From positions 114,477 to 178,476 of the forward strand of contig CAWBDV010000008.1 of assembly GCA_963787675.1 (NCBI GenBank): DNA of 64,000 nt, given 5' to 3'. The number at the start of each line of letters is the position of its first letter. The stretch's first letter is position 1. Under the pieces are notes generated by a model. That model was not told the DNA's origin and made no database searches. It worked only from the letters and a program-made list of their open reading frames with translations. This stretch comes from JAJPKK01 sp963787675 (GTDB lineage Bacteria; Pseudomonadota; Alphaproteobacteria; Rhizobiales; Xanthobacteraceae). This document shows, piece after piece, positions 44,963 through 54,478 of the stretch. Made by a program: the position numbers and the translations under genes.

Positions 44963-45208
44963 GTGCACATCAACAAGGTCCACCACGTCACGACGATTGA
45001 CCGCATCGCCAATGATCTCGGCGAAAGCGAGGACTGGCTTCACGACATTGCCAACGAAATGGAAATTGAAGACGGAGTGATATGGGTCTACGGCGTCGGC
45101 GAGGACGGCGTGATGGCCTTCACCGACTTCGGAATCGAGAACCTCGTCGATCTCATCAAAATGCATAAAGACCGAACACTGCTCAACCGCCGGGACGGCG
45201 GCAAATAG
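44963..45208 (+). CDS. Small protein carried downstream of IS66 tnpC
   Basis: 81 residues from GTG 44963, two bases after the tnpC stop: VHHVTTIDRIANDLGESEDW, IEDGVIWVYGVGEDGVMAFT, FGIENLVDLI. It resembles the protein at 48315, which also follows a tnpC end. It seems to be a passenger or fourth gene of this IS66 subgroup. Function unknown. Confidence 0.75.
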   Translation: MHINKVHHVTTIDRIANDLGESEDWLHDIANEMEIEDGVIWVYGVGEDGVMAFTDFGIENLVDLIKMHKDRTLLNRRDGGK

Positions 45209-45231
45209 GCAGCCTGCGGTCTATGCCGCAT

Positions 45232-45515
45232 GGATACTCAGAAGCCGCCCCAGTCCGTGGTCCTGGACATCGACGACACGGTCGACGTTGTGCACGGCCA
45301 CCAGCAGCTGGCGCAATGGAACGCGCATTATGATGAGCGCTGCTTCCTGCCGATCCACATCTACGATGCGGCCACCGGGGCTCCGGTTGTTGTGATCCTG
45401 CGTCCCGGCAAGACCCCGTCGGGTGTCGAGGTCCGCAAGCTTCTCAGCCGCCTGATTAGGCGCATCCGCCGGCACTGGCCCAACACCCGCATCACCATCC
45501 GTGGCGACGGGCAGA
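45232..45515 (+). pseudogene. IS1380-family transposase fragment
   Basis: It begins in mid-gene: SVVLDIDDTVDVVHGHQQLA, NAHYDERCFLPIHIYDA, LLRPGKTPSG-like VILRPGKTPSGVEV, RRIRRHWPNTRITIRGDG. This is the first catalytic aspartate region of an IS1380 transposase. Both ends are missing; the right side abuts a recombinase scrap. Confidence 0.75.
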
Positions 45516-45518
45516 AGT

Positions 45519-45716
45519 TCATTCACGGATCCGCGCCAAGATTCTGCCTACCTGGACCGCACTCCATCTTCCGCCCCAAATAGCCGGGATCTCCCGTTCA
45601 TTCAGTCTGGATGCGATGGCCCGTAGCGACACCGCTCCAGCCGCCTGAATTTCCACTATAACCGGAGCTAATTTGGCGGCTCTCGCATTTGCTTGTGCCG
45701 TACGGATCAACGAACT
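45519..45716 (-). pseudogene. C-terminal fragment of a serine recombinase
   Basis: About 65 residues: RAAKLAPVIVEIQAAGAVSL, RAIASRLNEREIPA, GGRWSAVQVGRILARI. This is the typical C-terminal end of rhizobial resolvase-like recombinases. The upstream part is frameshifted and lost. Confidence 0.65.
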
Positions 45717-45861
45717 CATTGCCCTGGCTTCGTCCGTATACCGTATACCCGGCGGTCGTCTTTTTTCTTTTCTTTCTCTTCGTTGACATTGCCTCAGCCA
45801 ATACGGTCTCCGGTTACCCCTGTTGGCGATGACGAACATTTATAGGCCGCGTTATTATTGC

Positions 45862-45900
45862 AAAAAAGCGACAACCCCGAGCATTTCGCTCGGGGTTGTC
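45862..45900 (-). terminator. Rho-independent terminator of the OMP fragment
   Basis: A perfect 13-bp stem (GACAACCCCGAGC / GCTCGGGGTTGTC, 45870-45900) with loop ATTTC. Read leftward it is followed by TTTTTTG (45861-45867), just past the stop of the barrel gene at 45933. Confidence 0.85.
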
Positions 45901-45932
45901 TGCCGCACATAGTCACTGCGTAGGTTTAAAAC

Positions 45933-46460
45933 TTATAACTCAGAGCCGCTCGGATCACGGTCGATTTTCTCCGAACTCCAAGTGTAGTTCGAGGGGAACT
46001 TCGGGAAGTTGACTGATGCTCCCGCCGCGTTCTGCGCATCGTTGAACTGATAATGCAGCCATTCGGTCCTGAGCGTCCAATTGTTCCACCAGACGTTAGC
46101 GTTATTGTTGGAGATCAGCCATTCGACACCGAGGCCAGCCACCCAGCCGCCAGAGGTTGTCGTGAAGTCGACATTTGCATTATACGAACCTGGTCCGCCG
46201 ACAACGCCGTTATACGCATTCGCGCTATAGTGCACGTTGTCCCACGCAGCACCACCGGTACCATAGATCATCAGGTTGGGCGTCCAGAGCCAGCCCAGAC
46301 GACCGCGGACGGACGACAGCCAATTCAATTGCGTTGAGAAACTGCTCAACGACCCTGCCACCGGGGCTCCGCCAGGCGTTACCCAAGGATTGGCGTTGTT
46401 GGTACCGACCGCGCCCCGCATGATGTCGCCTTCAATGCCGGCCACCCATGCGGACCAGAA
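45933..46460 (-). pseudogene. Outer membrane barrel protein, N-terminally truncated
   Basis: About 175 residues of an Omp25/31-like barrel: WVAGIEGDIMRGAVG, LNWLSSVRGRLGWLWTPNLM, IYGTGGAAWDNVHYSAN, GGWVAGLGVEWLI, WTLRTEWLHYQFND. The signal peptide and first strands are missing, and the frame continues into an IS256 scrap at about 46470. Its own terminator (45862-45900) survives. Confidence 0.75.
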
Positions 46461-46524
46461 CTGGCAACAGTCAGTTTTTGAGCTGACGGGCATGGCGCAA
46501 GGCATTGAGCTCGTGCAGGAAATG

Positions 46525-46764
46525 GGTGTCAAGACCACTCTGCGGCTGTGCCATGCAGCTCGACGGTACCGGCGCGGGTTTCCCAAGTTCGGTAGCGGCA
46601 GCCATTGCGCTGGGCCAAGCGCTCGGGATTTTTCTCGCCATAAGCGGCGCCCATCAGCGCCTCGATCTCCAGCTCCATCAGCCGCTGGGCGGCGGACCCC
46701 AATTATCTCGCCGCAGCAGATCAACGTCAGAGGTCTTCTCCACAAGTGTGCGCAGGTTCATCAT
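46525..46764 (-). pseudogene. 5' fragment of IS256-family transposase
   Basis: It starts MMNLRTLVEKTSDVDLLR and continues in another frame LMELEIEALMGAAYGEKNPE, RLAQRNGCRYRTWETRAGTV. This is the N-terminus of an IS256 transposase with a frameshift. It is cut before the catalytic domain and joined to the barrel fragment. It may be the same IS type as the remnant at 34570. Confidence 0.65.
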
Positions 46765-47402
46765 CTCGTCGGTTATCGGCGGTTCCTCGAATCAGATTGG
46801 CGTCGCAACCCGCCCCTATTGGGAAATCGTCGATGACCACCGCGAAGCCGGCCGCCCGCTACCGCGCTATTGGAGGGCGCGTGTGCGGGCGACTTCGCTC
46901 CGCCGAACTGCACCACTACAGGGGACGTGACCGCGAGCCGGTATTCGTATCGCACTCGCATCCATGTCCGGAGGCCGCGACGTTCAGCCTCGTTGCACTC
47001 AGGCCGCAACAGTCCGGACGTGGGGCCACGATGCCCCGTAAGCCTAGTCCAATCAATCTCAACGCGTCAAAAACATCCTAAAACTGATCAACCGGCCCGA
47101 CCCGGGCTCGCGCGGAACAGACGAGCACGTCAGGCCAACCTGTCGTTCACGTCATGCGCTCGGGCGCATAAGAGCGGCGATAAATGCCCATTCTATCAGT
47201 AGCTTGCATTCGCTTCCGCAAGTTCAGCAATCGCGCATGGAATAGCCGTGATCGGGATTAGCCCCGAAACGGTAGTTCGAAGCACGCGCCGAAGCAGACA
47301 CCCAGCTTGCAGCGATCACAACACATTGCCTGATATCGTGCCTGCTGTTGCCGCTTCTTTTGCTATTATTTTTTGCCAGTCATGCTAGGTTACACCTTGA
47401 GC
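46765..47402. other. Intergenic, no gene seen
   Basis: 640 bp without a convincing gene on either strand; probably debris between mobile-element scraps. Confidence 0.4.
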
Positions 47403-47411
47403 ATGGCTAGC

Positions 47412-48008
47412 ATGATGATACCTGCATTCACAGTCGCCTCCCGATTCTCGGTTTTGGTAGGAACGTTCGCGGTAGCATCGATCGCGATGGCTGATGGTCC
47501 GCCAAAGCTAAAAATCGACTCAAGTTGCACGGCCGCCTCCGAAAACGGATCCGGTCGCAATAAGCGGATGTGTTTAGATGCTGAACAAGCAGCCCTAACA
47601 ACGCTCACGGAAAAGTGGCCGCGATACAGTTTTCGCGACCGAAATCAATGTATCAGCATGGCAACCCACGGTAGTGCCCAGAGCTATGTCGAGCTTCTCA
47701 TCTGTCTTGATACGATGAGCGACGCGGAAGCCCTTCGCAAACCCAAGCATGATGACGTCGGCACTGTTCAAACGACCCAGTCAACCAATGCTCTCAGTTC
47801 GGAACCACCGAGACAATCCGAGCCAACTGGCGCATCTGAGCTCCCGCATCCGGGCCCGGCCAGAAAGCCTGTGGCGACATCGGCTGAGAAGACGCGATCA
47901 CACACCGCCAGAGTCCGAAGCAGCCCTCAACGTACGCCTCCTCAGGACAATGGCGGCATTTTGACGTCTGTCGGCCGTTTCCTTTCAAGGACGCTGACTG
48001 GCAATTGA
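47412..48008 (+). CDS. Conserved periplasmic hypothetical protein
   Basis: About 198 residues, with a signal peptide (MMIPAFTVASRFSVLVGTFA, cleavage after IAMA). A small domain with conserved cysteines follows: KIDSSCTAA, KRMCLDAEQAAL, YSFRDRNQCISM, SYVELLICLDTM. Then comes a disordered Ser/Pro/Thr-rich tail. The cysteine domain is a common Bradyrhizobium family of unknown role. An ATG at 47403 is also possible. Confidence 0.7.
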   Translation: MMIPAFTVASRFSVLVGTFAVASIAMADGPPKLKIDSSCTAASENGSGRNKRMCLDAEQAALTTLTEKWPRYSFRDRNQCISMATHGSAQSYVELLICLDTMSDAEALRKPKHDDVGTVQTTQSTNALSSEPPRQSEPTGASELPHPGPARKPVATSAEKTRSHTARVRSSPQRTPPQDNGGILTSVGRFLSRTLTGN

Positions 48009-48314
48009 TCTGTTCGCGGTCACGGAAGGCACGGCCGTGGACTGACTTTAAGCGATGATGTGCGCGTTGGGCTAACCAATTATTAACCCTGAATCGCCCA
48101 ACCTGGTAGCAACCAGGCTGGCGCGCTCATCTGCACCATGTCGTGCGCTCGGCAGGACCCAAGCCCTTCGTTGCACGGAACGGAGGCTCGGGATTTTTTT
48201 CGTTTTTGCGATATGCCGAGTTGGCGAACAACCCGCCAACAATATCCGCCGTCGGCAGTGAATGACTTTTTGAGTCACTTGCAAAGTAGGCATTCGGTGA
48301 GGACCGCAGGGACC
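48009..48314. other. Intergenic, no gene seen
   Basis: About 305 bp with no supported gene, repeat or terminator. Confidence 0.35.
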
Positions 48315-48557
48315 CTACTTCGGCGGGTTGACCTTTGGCGGTGCCCTACCTGCTGCTCTTTCGATTGCGATGATTTCTTCGAGGCTCTCGATGCCGAAGG
48401 CGGTGAAGCCCGGCACGCCTTCCTCGCCGACGCCATAGATCCACAGGCTGCCTTCTTCGGGATCCATATTGACCTGGAGGTCCCACAGCCATTGCTCGTC
48501 CTCGCCGAGCTTTTCGGCGACGTACTTGAGTGTGAACACGTGTGAGATCGCGGCCAC
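48315..48557 (-). CDS. Small protein carried downstream of IS66 tnpC (second copy)
   Basis: 80 residues from GTG 48557, one base after the tnpC fragment's stop: HVFTLKYVAEKLGEDEQWLW, PEEGSLWIYGVGEEGVPGFT, FGIESLEEIIAI. It is the same family as the protein at 44963, with the same placement. This copy is intact although the transposase is not. Confidence 0.7.
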   Translation of the reverse strand: MAAISHVFTLKYVAEKLGEDEQWLWDLQVNMDPEEGSLWIYGVGEEGVPGFTAFGIESLEEIIAIERAAGRAPPKVNPPK

Positions 48558-48558
48558 G

Positions 48559-48740
48559 TTAGGCCGCCTGGCTGGCGGGAGTGGAAAGATGTCGCCAGTT
48601 CCACGGTAGAAGCTCGTCGATCCGATGAGCCGGGTGCTCGGCAATGCGACCGAGAACGTCGGCGAGCCAAGCCTGCGGGTCCACGTCATTCATTTTTGCC
48701 GTGACGATGAGGCTGTACATGGCGGCTGCGCGCCGCCCAC
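48559..48740 (-). pseudogene. IS66 TnpC C-terminal fragment
   Basis: About 60 residues: SDRGGRRAAAMYSLIVTAKM, DPQAWLADVLGRIAEHPAHR, IDELLPWNWRHL. It matches the end of the TnpC at 44960. The rest was removed, apparently by the serine-recombinase element whose ORF A begins at about 48775. Confidence 0.8.
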
Positions 48741-48782
48741 CGCGATCCGACGCGACCTCATAATGCCCGGAGTCTGGGGCAA

Positions 48783-49217
48783 GAAGTTGAGGTTGCATAT
48801 CCATTCCACCCGTTGTTTCAGCGGCCTGCGATCGTAGTCGCCGATCAACTTCACAATGGCAGCCGGCATCTGACGCTTCGCGCAGGAGAAGGTCCTTCCT
48901 TTCTGGTTCCGGCTTGGATGGTCGAACCTGCGGCAGCATCGGTCAAGATTATTGATACCCCGTGCATTTCGGTCGCTCGGCTTCTCGATCTACGAGCGTT
49001 CTTGGATTCTGGCCTAGCCTTCCATCGAGGGGAACAGGTCCCCGAGGGAGGCTCTGATGGCGAATCATTGGACGAGGACTCAATGGGATTTGTTCGACAA
49101 GCCGCCGCCGAGCATGAAGCTCGAGGCGACAGAGCGGGTGAGGGCAATGGAGCAGCTTCAATTGCTGCTGATGGAGGTGATAACGACTTTGGGAAGTCAC
49201 CGGGGGGCGGACGATGA
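48783..49217 (+). CDS. ORF A of second serine-recombinase element
   Basis: The frame is open from before 48783; the first usable start is TTG 48813. It reads YPFHPLFQRPAIVVADQLHN, GPSFLVPAWMVEPAAASVKI, CISVARLLDLRAFLD. It occupies the place of ORF A at 39951 in the first element. The 3' part overlaps ORF B in another frame. Confidence 0.5.
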   Translation, partial: EVEVAYPFHPLFQRPAIVVADQLHNGSRHLTLRAGEGPSFLVPAWMVEPAAASVKIIDTPCISVARLLDLRAFLDSGLAFHRGEQVPEGGSDGESLDEDSMGFVRQAAAEHEARGDRAGEGNGAASIAADGGDNDFGKSPGGGR

Positions 49218-49227
49218 CCAAGATTAA
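49057..49227 (+). CDS. ORF B of second serine-recombinase element (56 aa)
   Basis: MANHWTRTQWDLFDKPPPSM followed by KLEATERVRAMEQLQLLLME and an acidic end. GAGGGAGG precedes ATG 49057. It overlaps the recombinase start by 14 bp, as ORF B does in the first element. Confidence 0.65.
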   Translation: MANHWTRTQWDLFDKPPPSMKLEATERVRAMEQLQLLLMEVITTLGSHRGADDDQD

Positions 49228-50157
49228 GCCTGAGCATTTGGTACGCAACGCCATTGTTTATGTTCGTCAGTCGACAACATTTCAGGTGACGCAGAATCTG
49301 GAGAGCCAACGGCGGCAATATGGCTTGACTGAGCGGGCCCGCCAGTTGGGCTGGTCTGACGTCGAGGTGATTGACGATGATCTTGGCCGTTCCGGCGCGG
49401 GTGCACGGCGGCCGGGATTCGAGAAGCTCTTGGCCGCGATCTGCGAAGGGCGTGTCGGTGCGGTGCTTTCGCTCGAGGCGTCCCGGCTGGCACGCAATGG
49501 GCGTGATTGGCACACGCTGCTGGAGTTCTGTGGTCTGGTCGGCACGCTGATTCGACGAGGACGGCGTCTATGATGCAGCATCGCCCAATGACCGGCTTCT
49601 GCTCGGCATGAAGGGCACGATGAGTGAGATGGAACTTTCGGTATTTCGGCAGCGCTCGATCGAGGCGATGAAGCAGAAGGCCCGCCGAGGCGAACTCTTC
49701 CTCACCGTCGCGGTCGGCTATTTAAAGGCAAGCGGCGACCGTATCGAGAAGGATGCGGATCGACGCGTTCAAGAAGCCGTAGCGCTGGTGTTCCGCAAAT
49801 TCGCCGAGTTTCAGACAATCCGTCAGGTCCTGGTGTGGTGTAGGCAGGAGAAGATCCTCTTACCCACCCTGGCACAAACACGCGCAGCAGCCGAACGGAT
49901 CATTTGGCGTTTACCGGTCTATCCAACAGTTCATCACATGCTGACCAACCCAGTCTATGCCGGCGCCTACGCGTTCGGCCGCAGGACAGCGCGCGTGACG
50001 ATCGAGAACGGACGCAAACGAGTGGTCAGGAGCATGCAGCGCGACCAGCGAAGCTGGGACGTTTTGATTTGTGACCACCACGAGGGTTATATTTCTTGGG
50101 ACGAGTTCGAAAGGAATCAGCAGCTGATTGCCGATAACACCAATGGCAAGAGATTCA

Positions 50158-51555
50158 GAGCTATGCCGGAGATTGGGTGACGAGGTCGATCAGGCGGCGT
50201 GGTGAGCCGGCATTTCAATAACCTCGATGCCGTTTTGGAATTTGACCCCTCGGACGATTTTCGGCAACTGGTTTTCGCCCTTCAATCGCCGCCATGTTTT
50301 AGCGGCGGCGTTCACGAGTTTGAATACCATGAGTTTGGCGGTCTTCGCCGACAAGGCTCCCTTCGTCCGCACGGTTCGATGACGTACCGTAGCGAACACG
50401 CTTTCGATCGGGTTTGACGTGCGCAGATGGTCCCAGTGCTCGGCCGGGAAGTCGAAGAACGCGAGCAGAGCTTCCCGATCCTTGGTTAGGCAGGTGACTG
50501 CTTTCTCGTACTTGGCGCCGTATTTGTCGGCGAACATGTCGATCGCGGTCTCAGCGGCCGCGCGGGTAGCGGCGCCGTAAATCTCCCGGAGGTCTGCCTT
50601 CATGTTGATCTGGACCGAGAGGGCGACCTTGTTCAGCACGTTGGCGGTCTTGTGAACCCAACACCGCTGGTGCCTGGTGCTGGGAAAGACTTCATCGATA
50701 GCCTTCCAGAACCCGAGCGCGCCGTCACCGACCGCGAGATCCGGCGCGATTTCGAGCCCACGCCGCTTGATGTCGATGAGGAGCTCGCGCCAGCTCTGCG
50801 CGCTCTCCCGTACCCCAGTCTGGAACCCGATGAATTCCTTCTTGCCTTCGGGCGTGGCGCCGATCAGCACGAGCATGCATTCGGCGGCCTCTTCCATCCG
50901 CGCTTGCAGGTAGACCCCGTCCGCCCACACGTACACGTATCGCCGCGCTGACAGGTCGCGCTTTTGCCAGGCATCGTAATCGGCCTGCCACTCCTCCGTC
51001 AGTCGCGTGATCACGGCCGGCGACAGGTTGGGCGCGTCCTTGCCCAGGAGCGCGGCGAGTGCTTCCTGGAAGTCGCCGGTCGACACCCCTCGCAGGTAGA
51101 GGATCGGCAACAGCGCATCGAGGGTCTTCGTCCGCCGCGCCCACTTCGGCAGGATCGACGAGCTGAAGCGGATTTTCTCCTCCGCGCCTACGTCAGCCCG
51201 ATCGCGCACCTTGGCGCGCCGGACCTCGACAGGCCCAACCCCGGTTTGGATTGCGCGCTGAGGTCCATGGCCGTGACGCACGATGCGGTCGCGGCCGTCC
51301 GGCAATTTTAAGTCCTTCCACTGGGCGACGAAGGCGTCGGCTTCTGCGATCAGCACCTGGGCCAGCATTCGGCGGGCGCCTTCACGGGCAACTTCGGTTA
51401 GTGGATCGTCGATCGCTTCAGGCTGACGCAACGGGATGACGGTGGTATCTCTCGACATGGCGTATCGCTCCTTTCGGGAGGTTCTGGCAGGCTCGACACC
51501 CGCCTCGATACGCCGCCTTCAATCAAACGTCGTCACCCAGATTCCCGCATAGCTC
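50158..51555 (-). mobile_element. IS256-family insertion sequence
   Basis: A 1398-bp element with a perfect 9-bp target duplication AGAGATTCA (50149-50157 and 51556-51564). The imperfect inverted ends begin GAGCTATGC and continue to GGGTGACGA. It carries one transposase. The flanks join in frame within the recombinase. Confidence 0.9.
50190..51458 (-). CDS. IS256-family transposase
   Basis: 422 residues. DDE-type residues lie in VYVWADGVYLQARMEEA (D), LAVGDGALGFWKAIDE (D) and SNPIESVFATVRHRTVRTKG (E). RCWVHKTANVLNK is the family motif before the insertion domain. It is intact and within a well-bounded element, so it is possibly active. Confidence 0.93.
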   Translation of the reverse strand: MSRDTTVIPLRQPEAIDDPLTEVAREGARRMLAQVLIAEADAFVAQWKDLKLPDGRDRIVRHGHGPQRAIQTGVGPVEVRRAKVRDRADVGAEEKIRFSSSILPKWARRTKTLDALLPILYLRGVSTGDFQEALAALLGKDAPNLSPAVITRLTEEWQADYDAWQKRDLSARRYVYVWADGVYLQARMEEAAECMLVLIGATPEGKKEFIGFQTGVRESAQSWRELLIDIKRRGLEIAPDLAVGDGALGFWKAIDEVFPSTRHQRCWVHKTANVLNKVALSVQINMKADLREIYGAATRAAAETAIDMFADKYGAKYEKAVTCLTKDREALLAFFDFPAEHWDHLRTSNPIESVFATVRHRTVRTKGALSAKTAKLMVFKLVNAAAKTWRRLKGENQLPKIVRGVKFQNGIEVIEMPAHHAA

Positions 51556-52900
51556 AGAGATTCATGAGCCGAGGCGCTGTGCGCTCAGGTGAAGCTTTGT
51601 TGCCCGGTATTTTCCGCTGCGCCCGGTGCGGCAAAAAACTCATGTCCGCTATGGCCAGACCTATCGTTACGAATGCGTAGGCGCCTTCAACCAACTCGCG
51701 GCGGCACGGTGCATCACCTTCGGCGGGATGCGCGTCGATCGGGTCATTGCCAAAGAAGTGCTGGATAGGCTTCAACCTCTTGGCGTGGAGGCGGCGTTGG
51801 CCGTGATCGAAGCGCGCAACCAGCGGCGCACCGAGAAGAAGAGGCAGCTCGATTTGGCCCTACAGCAAGCCCGCTACGAAGCCGCCAGGGCGCAACGCCA
51901 ATATGACGCCGCCGACCCCGAGAATCGCCTGGTCGCCGGCGAGTTGGAGCATCGATGGAACGAGCGCCTGGTTGCGGCGCGATCTTGAACTCGAGATCGA
52001 TCGGCTCGACGCAGACAAAGCGCCGACCCTGACTGAGATGGACCGCGAGCGGCTCATGGCGCTCGGCCAAGACCTGATGCAAGCTTGGGAGAATCCCGGC
52101 GCCACTCCGGAGACCCGCAAAAAGATTATTCGTACGGTCATATCCGAGATCATTGTCGACATTGTCGGCGATACCTTGGAGCTGATCATTCATTGGCAGG
52201 GTGGCGACCACACGCGTCTGATGGTGAAGCGGAACCGCGCCGGCCAGACGCGGTGGACTACCGACGCCGAGGTTGTTGATCTTGTGCGCGCTCTGGCGCG
52301 CCAGATGCCTGACGAGACGATTGCCTCCGTGCTCAACCGATCCGGCAAGTCGACTGGTTTCGGTAATAGCTGGACTCGGGGACGCATTTGCTCTCTGCGC
52401 CGTCAGTATCACATCGCCATCTACCGCGATGGAGAGCGCGCCGACCGTGGCGAGGTAACGCTGAACGAAGCGGCGACAGCTCTTGCCCTCAGCACAACCA
52501 CTATCCGCCGTCTCATCGCCGAGGGCGCTCTTCCCGCGAGCCAACACTGCAAAGGCGCGCCCTGGGTTATTCGGCTGGCCGATCTGGAGCGAGATGAGAT
52601 ACGCGCCCAATCTAATGCGCGCCGATCGCGTCGCCCGCCACCCGATGAACGCCAGAAAAATCTACTCGATCTATCAATGACATGATGAGATGAGCAGCAT
52701 GAAGCACCCTCGTCGTGGCCTGCGAAGAGTGCGTTTTTGCGCGTGAGTGCTATCACCCGTTCATTCTGCCCATGTCGGGCAGGAGTTGGAAGTCCATTAC
52801 CGCTGGCATCCCTACTTTGGCCATAAGGTCGTCATCCGGCGCGCAGCCCAGCGAGCGACAGGCCGATTTCTGAGCATCATGGGTCCGGCGGGCGTGGTTG

Positions 52901-53782
52901 TTACCATTGCTGACTGGATGCTTGATCCAATCGTTTGCGCCGCTTGTTCGCCGACAGCACCTTGATCGCCTCCGTCAAGGTAGCCTCGTCGAATTCGGGC
53001 AAATACTCCTGCATGATCTTCGCGGCTTCCTCTGGGTGGGCCACGATGTAACGGCTGGCCTCGATCACGGCGACGCGCATGAATTTCTCGAACGCCGCGC
53101 GCTTTCCCGGATCCTGAAGATCGGCCTCCTGCGCCAGGATGTAGAGGTGCCCCATTTCGGGGAATTCCTTGGCGACGCTCGCCAGCGAATGCAGGCCCAT
53201 CGTCTTGACCGCTTTGGCGGCGAACAGCGTCGGTATGGCGGCGGCATCGATCTTGTCCGCTGCGATCGCCATCATCCGGGCTTCGTGGCTGCCGATCGTG
53301 ACCATGCGGGCCTTGTCGGGATCGAGTCCGTTGTGGCGCATGACGAGCCGCGGTATCTCGCCGCTGGCGGCGCCGGGCGCCGACGTGCCGATCCGCGCGC
53401 CCTCAAGGCTTTTTAACGCCTCGATATTCGGTCGCGCCAGGATTTCGTAATCGACGCGCGTCAGGAACGAGCCGAGGGCCTTGATCCTGGCACCCTCGAG
53501 GATCGCCAGATAGGGAGGAAAGACGCCGACCGCCGCGAGGTCGGACTTCTTGGCGAGCAGCGCCCGCAATGCGTTGGGGTCGGATGTCAGCCACGTCTCT
53601 TCGACGTCGAGGCCCGCGGCCGCAAGCCAGCCTTTCTTCTTAGCGACAAAGTAAGGCAGCCAGTTCGTAGTTGGCGGCGATGCGAACGAAAACCGAATGA
53701 CGGTGCGCTGCTCCGTGGCGGCCGGACGGGCAGCGGTTGCGGCGAGAAGAACGAGCGCGCAGATGCCAATGATTTTCTTCAT
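52901..53782 (-). CDS. ABC transporter substrate-binding protein, C-terminus probably cut
   Basis: 293 residues: signal peptide MKKIIGICALVLLAATAA, then PPTTNWLPYFVAKKKGWLAA, DLAAVGVFPPYLAILEGA, and LEGARIGTSAPGAASGEIPR. This is an NMT1-type binding protein. The last residues (SANKRRKRLDQASSQQW) lack the usual closing helix and lie next to recombinase debris, so the 3' end was likely replaced. It is the last gene of a four-gene minus-strand group, 21 bp after the CMD gene. Confidence 0.75.
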   Translation of the reverse strand: MKKIIGICALVLLAATAARPAATEQRTVIRFSFASPPTTNWLPYFVAKKKGWLAAAGLDVEETWLTSDPNALRALLAKKSDLAAVGVFPPYLAILEGARIKALGSFLTRVDYEILARPNIEALKSLEGARIGTSAPGAASGEIPRLVMRHNGLDPDKARMVTIGSHEARMMAIAADKIDAAAIPTLFAAKAVKTMGLHSLASVAKEFPEMGHLYILAQEADLQDPGKRAAFEKFMRVAVIEASRYIVAHPEEAAKIMQEYLPEFDEATLTEAIKVLSANKRRKRLDQASSQQW

Positions 53783-53803
53783 TTTGAATTCCTTCCGGGA
53801 ATA

Positions 53804-54367
53804 TCAGGGGGACGCATTATTGAATGGAATCTTGTGGCCGCCCAGGACTTCGAACCGATCCTCGACCTGCAGGCCGAGCGCATCGTGCACCCGCGAGGTC
53901 CAGCTATAGAGCCCGATGACGCAGGTCAGCTCGACGATCTGGGCCGGCGAATAGTATCGACTCAGATCCTTCATGGCCTCATCGGTCGATTTGTTGATCG
54001 CCGCGAGACGCGTGTATCGCACCAGCGCGTTCAGCGCATCATCGTCGGTCGGCGGATCCTCGTTCAGCATCCGGCTCAATTCGTCGCGGGTCACGCCGAA
54101 ATCGCGCATGAGCCGCCCGCCGGTGTGCGATGACGTGTAGACCCCACCGTTCAGCCGTCCGGTGATGTAGGCGACGCGTACCTTGACGGGCGTCGACACC
54201 AGTCCCTTGGTCATTAGCTCCATTTCGAGAGCGACGAAAACCTTCATGACCTCCGGTCTGTGCGCATAGGCGCGCATGGAGTCCGGAACGCCCTTCAGGT
54301 ACTTTCCAAGCTCCGAAAGGTCCGGCAGGGCATCTTCGGCCACCAACGGGATACGGGCGCCAGGCAT
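53804..54367 (-). CDS. Carboxymuconolactone decarboxylase/AhpD-like protein without CxxC
   Basis: 187 residues from ATG 54367 after GGAGGAG. The fold is the CMD/AhpD helical bundle (LSELGKYLKGVPDSMRAYA, VALEMELMTKG, and ELTCVIGLYSWTSRVHDALG). At the place of the CxxC-x3-H motif it reads LNGGVYTSSHTGG: both cysteines are replaced while the histidine is kept. It is therefore probably not a peroxidase; a decarboxylase- or hydrolase-like role is possible. Confidence 0.8.
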   Translation of the reverse strand: MPGARIPLVAEDALPDLSELGKYLKGVPDSMRAYAHRPEVMKVFVALEMELMTKGLVSTPVKVRVAYITGRLNGGVYTSSHTGGRLMRDFGVTRDELSRMLNEDPPTDDDALNALVRYTRLAAINKSTDEAMKDLSRYYSPAQIVELTCVIGLYSWTSRVHDALGLQVEDRFEVLGGHKIPFNNASP

Positions 54368-54478
54368 GACCTCGCTCCTCCGGCTCTGAACCATCCTCCG
54401 GGAGGATGGCGGTGACGATGGTTGACAACAAGCGCATTTTTTTGCGCCAGCGTTGCCAGTTCGGCAACAATCTCTGAG

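Larger units (their letters stand above)
49214..52685 (+). pseudogene. Large serine recombinase, frameshifted and split by IS256
   Basis: The segments lie in order. 49214-49573: resolvase domain, YVRQSTTFQVTQNLESQRRQ and SLEASRLARNGRDWH. 49560-50157: DGVYD, TMSEMELSVFRQRSIEAMKQ, NPVYAGAYAFGRR. 51565-51988: CARCGKKL and EVLDRLQPLG. 51955-52685: C-terminal DNA-binding part, ERLMALGQDLMQAWENPGAT. There are at least three frameshifts (about 49555, 51640 and 51960), plus the IS256 at 50158-51555. It is related to, but not the same as, the recombinase at 39484. Confidence 0.85.

Noticed and set aside
42405..45231. Exact IS66 terminal inverted repeats
   Set aside because: I looked at both flanks and could not find a convincing matching pair, so no element boundary is given.
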